From: an uncultured Eubacteriales bacterium
GTDB lineage: Bacteria; Bacillota; Clostridia; Oscillospirales; Oscillospiraceae
NCBI GenBank assembly: GCA_949744025.1
Contig: CATJWA010000271.1
Coordinates: forward strand, 1-6,507
Length of the DNA stretch: 6,507 bases
Direction: 5' to 3'
The position numbers and the translations under genes were made by a program. The notes beneath the pieces were generated by a model. It was not told the DNA's origin, did no database searches, and saw only the letters and a list, made by a program, of their open reading frames with translations. Shown one piece after another: positions 1-4,752 of the stretch (position 1 is its first letter; each line of letters opens with the position of its first letter).

Positions 1-77
1 AAAATGCCGCAATAAGCTATGCAAAACTGTACCATGAGCTCTTTTTTACCGTCATGTGCCAAAAGGGCAATGTTCAA
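1..77 (-). CDS. mgsA: Methylglyoxal synthase, N-terminal 25 codons (partial, runs off the window)
   Basis: Methylglyoxal synthase converts dihydroxyacetone phosphate to methylglyoxal and phosphate in the cytoplasm, a bypass of lower glycolysis used when phosphate is short. Reading the minus strand from a TTG at 77-75 gives M-NIALLAHDGKKELMVQF followed by CIAYCGI, open to the window edge. This matches the family N-terminus: His8 aligns with E. coli MgsA His19 and Lys12 with Lys23, both in the substrate/phosphate-binding region. No other start codon lies in this frame nearby, so TTG is the start. The leader has GGAGG at 97-93, 15 nt from TTG, and AAAGG at 92-88, 10 nt from it; the latter spacing is more normal. 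A weak 5-bp hairpin (97-110) touches the first G of GGAGG. In Bacillota mgsA commonly lies just after the mre/min/rodA genes, which agrees with its place here. Only the first fifth or so of the protein is visible, so integrity cannot be judged. Confidence 0.85.
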   Translation of the reverse strand, partial: MNIALLAHDGKKELMVQFCIAYCGI

Positions 78-152
78 TGCACCACAACCTTTCCTCCGTT
101 TATTAAAACGCTGGTTAATCCTGTAAAATCTCCGTTATAAGAGACGTAATCT

Positions 153-181
153 ATGATATACCAATTTTTTGAAAATAGCAA
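153..181 (-). promoter_or_regulatory. Candidate sigma-A-type promoter for mgsA
   Basis: On the minus strand TTGCTA (181-176) is followed by exactly 17 nt and then TATCAT (158-153). This matches the -35 consensus at four of six positions and the -10 at five of six. It sits in AT-rich DNA, and transcription would start near 146, giving a leader of about 70 nt before the mgsA TTG. The promoter would make mgsA independent of mrdA, which ends some 400 nt upstream beyond a block of strong hairpins. Inferred from consensus match and position only. Confidence 0.55.
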
Positions 182-326
182 GACATTTTTCATGCATTTT
201 TCTGTTATTTTACGGGACATTTCCAAGCTTTCCCGCCAAACTCACCAAAAAGAGGGGGACAGGGGGCGGCGCCTCTGTAGCCTCGCAGAGTTTCGCGAGC
301 GCAGCGCAGCGAAATAAAATTAAATC

Positions 327-357
327 ATTTTTCCGAGGACATGCGCCTCGGAAAAAT
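327..357. repeat. Perfect 12-bp stem-loop, AT base and GC apex
   Basis: The arms are ATTTTTCCGAGG (327-338) and its exact reverse complement (346-357), separated by 7 nt. The T-run lies on the 5' arm and the A-run on the 3' arm whichever strand is read, the reverse of the A-stem-T layout of an intrinsic terminator. I therefore call it a structural repeat within the hairpin chain, not a terminator. Confidence 0.65.
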
Positions 358-380
358 TCCCCTCGCGAAGTGAGCGTCGA

Positions 381-415
381 GCCAATTTCCGCCGGCACAG
401 CCGGCATAAATTGGC
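381..415. repeat. Two-tier stem-loop, GCCAATTT base and GCCGGC apex
   Basis: GCCAATTT (381-388) pairs with AAATTGGC (408-415); inside it GCCGGC (391-396) pairs with GCCGGC (400-405) around an ACA loop. A 2x2 internal mismatch (CC against AT) separates the tiers. A further CCTCGC (361-366) could pair with GCGAGG (414-419), competing with the last two base pairs. The layout, an AATT-containing base under a GC-rich apex with a trinucleotide loop, recurs in the 485-543 hairpin. Confidence 0.65.
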
Positions 416-439
416 GAGGCGCAGAGCGGAGCGCCCATC

Positions 440-475
440 GCGCCAGTGTGCCGGCCTGCGGCCGACACAGGGCGC
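440..475. repeat. Stem-loop with GGCC apex and TGC loop
   Basis: From base to tip: GCGCC (440-444) with GGCGC (471-475), TGTG (447-450) with CACA (466-469), one mismatch (451/465), then CGGCC (452-456) with GGCCG (460-464) around TGC. The mismatch is C-A in plus-strand RNA and G-U in minus-strand RNA, so the fold is slightly better on the minus strand. GCGCCC at 431-436 is an alternative partner for 470-475. Confidence 0.55.
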
Positions 476-484
476 CACCGTTCC

Positions 485-543
485 AAAAGGACTAAATTGT
501 AAGCCGCCAAGCGGCTTGCAATTTAAATTACTCCCGTCCTTTT
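485..543 (-). terminator. Long stem-loop with A/T-tract base, candidate terminator after mrdA
   Basis: AAAAGGAC (485-492) is the exact reverse complement of GTCCTTTT (536-543). Nested inside, 494-507 pairs with 511-524 over 14 positions around a CAA loop, with one position (500/518) that is U-G in plus-strand RNA and A-C in minus-strand RNA. The helices are separated by 1 nt on one side and 11 nt on the other. On either strand the hairpin begins with A4 and ends with T4, the form of a bidirectional intrinsic terminator, and on the minus strand it is the second hairpin after the mrdA stop. The T-run is only four long and the bulge is large, so termination strength is doubtful. Confidence 0.4.
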
Positions 544-577
544 CAGCTTGAAGGCCGCAGCGCGGCCTTCAAGCTGA
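543..577 (-). repeat. Perfect 16-bp hairpin directly after the mrdA stop codon
   Basis: TCAGCTTGAAGGCCGC (543-558) and its exact reverse complement (562-577) enclose an AGC loop. On the minus strand the hairpin begins 2 nt beyond the mrdA TGA. It is followed by AAAAGG, not a U-run, so on its own it is not an intrinsic terminator; it would still form a very stable end on the mrdA message and may protect it from 3' exonucleases. It abuts the 485-543 stem-loop, sharing position 543. Confidence 0.65.
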
Positions 578-578
578 C

Positions 579-2702
579 TCACCGCAAAAGCTGGTTCTCC
601 CCCTCGAGGGCCACTGTGCTGTCAACAAAGCTGAAATAGTAGTCGAGCACCTGACGGGCTATCTCGGCGGTGGTCGCGCCCGCGCCGACCTTTTCCACGG
701 CGACGGCGACGGCTATCTGGGGATTCTCATAGGGGGCGTAGCAGATGAAAAAGCCGTTGTTGGCGCGGTTTTCGCCGCGCTGGGCGGTGCCGGTTTTGGC
801 CGCGGCGGTATAGGTAGCGCCGGCGAAAACCGCGCACACGGAGCCGGCCATCGGGTCAGTCACGACGCCGTGCATTCCCTGGTGGATTGCCTCGTAGTAG
901 CTCGGGTCGGCCTCGACGCTGGAGAGCACCTCGGGCGTGCGCTCATACACGGTTTCGGAATAATCAAAGCTGCGCACCGACTTGAGCATGGAGGCGCTGC
1001 GGCGGTAGCCGTTGTTGGCTATGGCGGCGCAGTACTCGGCCATCTGCAGGGTATTGAACTCGCTGAAGGACTGGCCGATGCCGGCCGCCAGCGTGTCTCC
1101 GGCGTACATGTCGCGGCCGAAATGCTCCTGGGTATACTGGTCGGTGGACATCTGGCCGATATTCTCGGGCAGCTCGATGCCCGTGGGCTCACCGAGCCCG
1201 TACGCCTTGGCGTACTTGGCCATGAGGCTGATTTGCAGATAATCGGCTATGGTATAGAAATAATAGTTGCACGAGAGGGTAATCGCCTCGGACAGCGTAA
1301 GCTCCCCGTGAAGGCCCTGGCCCCAGATCCAGCAGGTCGGCGCGTAGCCCGCGTCCTCGTACTTGCGGAATTTGCCCTCGCACTCAATGGTGGTGAGCGT
1401 ATCCGTTTTATGCTCGCACAGGCCGGCCATGGCGGTGACGGGCTTGAAGGTCGAGCCGGGGGCGTACACGCCGTTGAGCGCGCGGTTGAACAGGGGGTTG
1501 CTCTCGTCGGTGCTTATCTCGGCCCAGTCCTGAATGATTCTCGACACGTCGTAGGTCGGCCAGCTGGCTATGGCGAGCGGCTCGCCGGTTGCCACGTCAA
1601 CGGCGACGACGGCGCCGCCGGTTATCAGCTCCTGAATCTTGTCATGCGCGCCGTCATTGCTCACGCCGTACATTTCAACCTCCTCGTTGGCCTGGACGCG
1701 CTCTAAATTCGTGTTCGTTATAAAGGAGCTCAGGGCGTTTTCCGACGCCTCCTGAAGTCCGATGTCTATGGTCAGGTAGACATTGTTTCCGGGCTCGGGC
1801 TCCTCGGTATAAACCGTTTTGGTGACGACGCCGGTGGCGGTGCGGGTGACCGTGGCCTTGCCGTCCACGCCGTGGAGATATTCCTCAAAGGCGTACTCCG
1901 CGCCGTCCTTGCCCACGCGGGCGTTGAGCGGGTAGCCCTTTTTGGAATAGTATTTGTACTCCTCGTCGCTCATTACATTGGTGTAGCCGAGGATATGCGC
2001 GGCGTAATTGGTGTTGTACTCGCGCACGTAGGAGGTTGTGACCTCAAAGCCGGGGATGCCGCTCTCAAGAAGCTCAGTTATAAGCTCCATGGACACGTCC
2101 TCGGCGAATACGTAGTCCGAGGTATTGATATCGTAGCGGACGTTGACCTCGTAGCGGACGCCGGCGATGGTGCGCGCGTCGCGGGCGGTATAGTTGTTGT
2201 CTATATTATAGCGCGCGCGCATGGCGGCCAGGACCTCCACGGCTCCGGAATTGCGGTCCACGTCATAGTCCTTCGCTTTCGCGTCAATCCACGCGTTGAG
2301 CCGCTCGCGCTGGACCGAGGTCATGGCGGTATACTCAAACGGAGCGTCCTGCGTTATGGGCAGCTCGTCGATATACTCATCGCCGTATTCCTCTATCATG
2401 CGGCACACCTCGAGGATTATTTCGTTGGCCTCCTCGGCGGGGCGGTCAAAAAGCTCGCTGGTGTTTATCATCAGGTTATTGCAGGTGCGGTTTGTCACCA
2501 GCGTGCGGCCGTAGCGGTCGAGTATGCTGCCGCGGGCGGCGGGCACCGTTACGTCGAAGGGGCGGCTGTTCTGGCTCTGCTCGTAATATTCCGCGCCGGC
2601 GACTATTTGCAGCTTGTACAGCGCAATGAGGTAGATTACCACCAGCGCGAAGATAAACATGAACATGAAGGCAAGGCGCGCGGGCTTTATGAGTTTTTCC
2701 AT
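579..2702 (-). CDS. mrdA: Penicillin-binding protein 2, elongation-specific peptidoglycan D,D-transpeptidase
   Basis: This class B PBP cross-links peptide stems during lateral wall growth, partnered with RodA and scaffolded by MreC/MreD. The 707-residue protein has a short cytoplasmic tail and one membrane segment (about 10-31), then the pedestal with the RGSILDRYGR motif (58-67). The transpeptidase domain carries all three active-site motifs: GSTFK (416-420, nucleophile Ser417, Lys420), SCN (477-479) and KTGT (636-639). Length is normal for clostridial PBP2 and I see no missing residue. The ATG start has GAAAGGAG upstream with 9 nt spacing. Being last in an mreC-mreD-mrdA series favours elongation PBP2 over the division protein FtsI, and I see no C-terminal PASTA domain such as many Bacillota division and sporulation class B PBPs carry. 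The 95-nt gap before it holds an inverted repeat and a TATAAT box, so it may have its own expression level. RodA is not in the window. Confidence 0.93.
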   Translation of the reverse strand: MEKLIKPARLAFMFMFIFALVVIYLIALYKLQIVAGAEYYEQSQNSRPFDVTVPAARGSILDRYGRTLVTNRTCNNLMINTSELFDRPAEEANEIILEVCRMIEEYGDEYIDELPITQDAPFEYTAMTSVQRERLNAWIDAKAKDYDVDRNSGAVEVLAAMRARYNIDNNYTARDARTIAGVRYEVNVRYDINTSDYVFAEDVSMELITELLESGIPGFEVTTSYVREYNTNYAAHILGYTNVMSDEEYKYYSKKGYPLNARVGKDGAEYAFEEYLHGVDGKATVTRTATGVVTKTVYTEEPEPGNNVYLTIDIGLQEASENALSSFITNTNLERVQANEEVEMYGVSNDGAHDKIQELITGGAVVAVDVATGEPLAIASWPTYDVSRIIQDWAEISTDESNPLFNRALNGVYAPGSTFKPVTAMAGLCEHKTDTLTTIECEGKFRKYEDAGYAPTCWIWGQGLHGELTLSEAITLSCNYYFYTIADYLQISLMAKYAKAYGLGEPTGIELPENIGQMSTDQYTQEHFGRDMYAGDTLAAGIGQSFSEFNTLQMAEYCAAIANNGYRRSASMLKSVRSFDYSETVYERTPEVLSSVEADPSYYEAIHQGMHGVVTDPMAGSVCAVFAGATYTAAAKTGTAQRGENRANNGFFICYAPYENPQIAVAVAVEKVGAGATTAEIARQVLDYYFSFVDSTVALEGENQLLR

Positions 2703-2731
2703 GGGCGGGTGCTCCTTTCAGGGGGGAGGGC

Positions 2732-2777
2732 AAAAAGCGGATGTATTATGCTTTTATTATAAACGCTTTTGCATCCG
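2732..2777 (-). promoter_or_regulatory. Inverted repeat plus T5 and TATAAT box in the mreD-mrdA gap
   Basis: On the minus strand CGGATG (2777-2772) is mirrored by CATCCG (2743-2738), which is followed by C and T5 (2736-2732). This could be a weak terminator or attenuator between mreD and mrdA, though the loop is 28 nt. Inside the loop lies a perfect TATAAT (2761-2756) and further on CATAAT (2750-2745). The best -35 partner at 17 nt for the first, TACAAA (2784-2779), matches only three of six consensus positions. Either reading, partial read-through or an internal mrdA promoter, is inference. Confidence 0.35.
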
Positions 2778-2797
2778 GTTTGTATCTGATTTGTTTC

Positions 2798-3316
2798 CTA
2801 CTCCTTGAGCTTCCTGCCGGCTATGGCGCGGCAGACGAAGTAGGACGGGACGGCGAAGGGCAGGGACCAGGCACTTTGCAGGCCGGCGGTGCGCAGCAGG
2901 GCGAGGGGGCTCGCGCCGTGGTATATCCACACGGGGAGCGCCTGGCACACCGCGGCGAGAAAAAGGCCGGCGGCCGCGGCTATCATGTAGGAATAAAACC
3001 GGCGGTTTATCAGTACCTCGCACACCAGTCCGGCCAGAAAGCCGAGCGCGGCGAAGCTTATGGTGAACAGCACCGTGGTGCCGGAGCTGGACATGTCGCA
3101 CATCAGTCCCGCGAGCACGCCGAAAAGTCCGCCCCACAGTCCGCCCTCGAACAGCCCTATCGCGGCGATGAGCGCCGGCATGGGCATGGCCCTGACGCCC
3201 AGCGGACTTATGCGCGAGAGCATAGTCTCCTGAACGTAGAGCAGGACGGCAATACAGGCGAAATACAGCAGGGCTCTGCGTATTTTTTTCAGGTCGATAA
3301 GGTCGTAAATTATCAT
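2798..3316 (-). CDS. mreD: Rod shape-determining protein MreD
   Basis: MreD is a small polytopic membrane protein of the elongasome that binds MreC and helps set PBP2-RodA activity. The 172-residue product is almost entirely hydrophobic, with five likely membrane segments near 15-28, 48-72, 80-100, 108-128 and 150-165. The family-typical stretch PALIAAIGLFEG, followed by GGLFGVLAGLMCDMSSSG, lies at 47-79, including the conserved Asp74 after the second segment. A basic tail (RKLKE) ends it. The length is normal. The ATG is 6 nt past the mreC stop; its GGAG lies in the last mreC codons with 9 nt spacing, so the two genes are probably translationally coupled. Assignment rests on hydrophobic pattern, short motifs and position after mreC, as MreD is poorly conserved in sequence. 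Confidence 0.88.
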   Translation of the reverse strand: MIIYDLIDLKKIRRALLYFACIAVLLYVQETMLSRISPLGVRAMPMPALIAAIGLFEGGLWGGLFGVLAGLMCDMSSSGTTVLFTISFAALGFLAGLVCEVLINRRFYSYMIAAAAGLFLAAVCQALPVWIYHGASPLALLRTAGLQSAWSLPFAVPSYFVCRAIAGRKLKE

Positions 3317-3322
3317 AGAGCG

Positions 3323-4171
3323 TTACTCCACTATTTCATAATCCTTTATGACAAACACCTGACTGAGCGTACTTAAATCGCAGGCGGGGTCTATCACGCC
3401 GTAGGTGGTCTGGCCGCCGGCCTCGCTCATTATGGCGCTTATCTCGCCGATGATGAGCCCCGGCGGGAAGCTTCCGCCGGCGCCGGAGGTCAGCACCTCG
3501 TCGCCCTGGAAAATCTGGGAGCCGGAGGACAGATACGTCACGCGCGTCTGTCCCTGCTGCATGAGCGAAAATTCGCCCACGACCATGCCCGAGGAGCCCA
3601 TCTCGCCAATCAGCGCGCCGACATTGGTATTTACGTCTATAAGCGTGCGCACCGTGGCCCAGTTCGTGCCCAGCTCCGTTATCTGGCCGACAAGCGCGCC
3701 GTACTCGGTAACAACGCTGTCGCCAAGCTCGACGCCCTGGTCGGAGCCCTTGCTTATGTTGAAGGCAGAGGCGTAATTCGAGCTGTCCCAGGAGACTATT
3801 TTGGCGGACTCATATGTGAAGTCCTCGTGCTTTTCGCGCAGGTTCTGAAGCTGGCGCAGGCGCTCGTTTTCCGCGGCTATCTCGTCATAGTCGCGCGCGC
3901 GCTCCTGAAGCTCGGCTATCTGCGCGCGCAGGGAGTTGTTCTCCTCAACCAGACGGTCATACTGGTAGACATAGCCGTAAATGCTCTCCATCCAGTCGAT
4001 AAGCGCGGTCGCCGCCTTCTGCACGGGCATCTTCAGCGAGCCCGCGCCGTCGGTCAGCGGTCCGGCAAGGCCGCTGCGTATGCCGGTGCCGATAAGTACG
4101 CCGAGCACGGCGACAAGCAGCACCGCCGCCACCTTCACGCCATATCTCAGTAAATACCGTTTTACCTTCAA
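3323..4171 (-). CDS. mreC: Rod shape-determining protein MreC
   Basis: MreC is a bitopic protein whose extracellular part binds PBP2 and activates it during lateral wall synthesis. From the start chosen here (282 aa) it has a basic N-terminus (MKVKRYLL), one membrane anchor (about 13-31), a coiled coil rich in E, L and R (about 70-113), then the double beta-barrel domain with family motifs ID-VNTNVGALI (177-188) and TSGAGGSFPPGLIIGEI (228-244). The start is uncertain. The longest frame begins at GTG 4216, but its first 15 residues overlap the end of maf and look like a shadow. TTG 4171 overlaps the maf TGA as TTGA, which fits translational coupling, and puts the basic patch and anchor where MreC has them. 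Neither start has a clear ribosome binding site. mreB, the usual upstream partner, is not present here. Confidence 0.9.
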   Translation of the reverse strand: MKVKRYLLRYGVKVAAVLLVAVLGVLIGTGIRSGLAGPLTDGAGSLKMPVQKAATALIDWMESIYGYVYQYDRLVEENNSLRAQIAELQERARDYDEIAAENERLRQLQNLREKHEDFTYESAKIVSWDSSNYASAFNISKGSDQGVELGDSVVTEYGALVGQITELGTNWATVRTLIDVNTNVGALIGEMGSSGMVVGEFSLMQQGQTRVTYLSSGSQIFQGDEVLTSGAGGSFPPGLIIGEISAIMSEAGGQTTYGVIDPACDLSTLSQVFVIKDYEIVE

Positions 4172-4737
4172 AGCAAATTCACACCCAATGTTTTCAGGAT
4201 AAGTCCCAGCCTGCACAGCGGCAGGCCCATCACGTTGAAGAAGTCGCCCTCAATTCCGTCGATAAACAGGCTGGCAAGGCCCTGTATGCCGTAGGCCCCC
4301 GCCTTGTCCAGCGGCTCGCCCGTTGCGGCATAGGCTCTGACCTCCTCCTCGCTTATCTCGCGGAAGCGGACAAGCGTGCGCTCGACAAAGCTCTGAGCCG
4401 CGCCGTTTTTTATCACGGTGACGCCCGTGAACACCTCATGCGCACGGCCGGACAGCAGCGTGAGCATACGCTCGGCGTCCTGCTCGCTTACCGGCTTGCC
4501 GAGCACCGCGCCGTCCAGGGACACGACAGTGTCCGCGCCTATAACCACCGCGTCGGGATTATTTTCCGCCACCTCCGCGGCCTTGGCGCGGGCAAGCTCG
4601 CGCACAAGCTCCGCCGGAGACAGCTCCGGATGGGGCTCCTCCCGCCCTCTGGCGGGGATTATCTCCAGCCGCCTGACATTGAGCATCTCCAGCAGCTCGC
4701 GCCGTCTCGGAGACGCCGAGGCAAGTATTATTCTCAT
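4168..4737 (-). CDS. maf: Maf-family nucleoside triphosphate pyrophosphatase (dTTP/UTP type)
   Basis: Maf proteins hydrolyse non-canonical and some canonical nucleoside triphosphates to monophosphate and diphosphate; in bacilli the gene is tied to septum control and sits with mreBCD. The 189-residue protein is full length. It shows the nucleotide-binding SASPRRRELL at 7-16, GADTVV (67-72, Asp69 being the likely general base), GKP (80-82), SGRAHEVFTGV (96-106), EPLDKAGAYGIQG (141-153) and FFNVMGLPL (166-174). The KAGAYGIQG form is that of E. coli YhdE, which prefers dTTP and UTP, and not of YceF, which prefers 7-methyl-GTP, so the substrate class is inferred from this motif. The ATG has GAAAGGT upstream with 9 nt spacing and lies 15 nt after the U32 stop. 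Its TGA overlaps the probable mreC TTG. Confidence 0.93.
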   Translation of the reverse strand: MRIILASASPRRRELLEMLNVRRLEIIPARGREEPHPELSPAELVRELARAKAAEVAENNPDAVVIGADTVVSLDGAVLGKPVSEQDAERMLTLLSGRAHEVFTGVTVIKNGAAQSFVERTLVRFREISEEEVRAYAATGEPLDKAGAYGIQGLASLFIDGIEGDFFNVMGLPLCRLGLILKTLGVNLL

Positions 4738-4752
4738 ATTGATTTACCTTTC

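Larger units (their letters stand above)
273..577. repeat. Chain of consecutive stem-loops filling the mrdA-mgsA spacer
   Basis: About 300 nt are made almost wholly of inverted repeats placed end to end. Stems are 273-277/286-290 (5 bp), 291-296/309-314 (6 bp, TTTCGC/GCGAAA), 327-338/346-357 (12 bp perfect), 381-388/408-415 with an inner 391-396/400-405, 418-422/431-435 (5 bp), 440-475 (several short helices), 485-543 (two nested helices) and 543-558/562-577 (16 bp perfect). Open frames across it on both strands start at TTG or without a ribosome binding site and resemble no protein family I know, so I treat the block as noncoding. The rest of the spacer, 182-272, passes from AT-rich into a G-rich run and holds nothing I can name. 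Many Clostridia carry dispersed palindromic intergenic elements; whether this is one needs a genome search. It could also be a structured RNA, but base changes do not consistently favour one strand. Confidence 0.6.

Noticed and set aside
327..357. 12-bp hairpin as an intrinsic terminator
   Set aside because: The T-run precedes the GC stem and the A-run follows it on both strands, the opposite of terminator layout.
169..495. Plus-strand open frame of 108 codons in the mrdA-mgsA spacer, and a 65-codon minus-strand frame at 210-407
   Set aside because: The plus frame starts at TTG with no ribosome binding site, both run straight through the hairpin chain, and the products are low-complexity translations of palindromes resembling no family I know.
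543..577. 16-bp hairpin alone as the mrdA terminator
   Set aside because: On the minus strand it is followed by AAAAGG and not by a U-run; kept as a stable hairpin only.
273..577. CRISPR array
   Set aside because: The units are inverted repeats of differing sequence and length, without identical direct repeats or regularly sized spacers.
870..1706. Long plus-strand frames opposite mrdA (870-1706 and 1872-2762)
   Set aside because: They are antisense to a complete PBP2 with all catalytic motifs; such frames arise from the GC-rich codon use of the real gene. Their products are rich in G, A, H and V with no recognisable domain.
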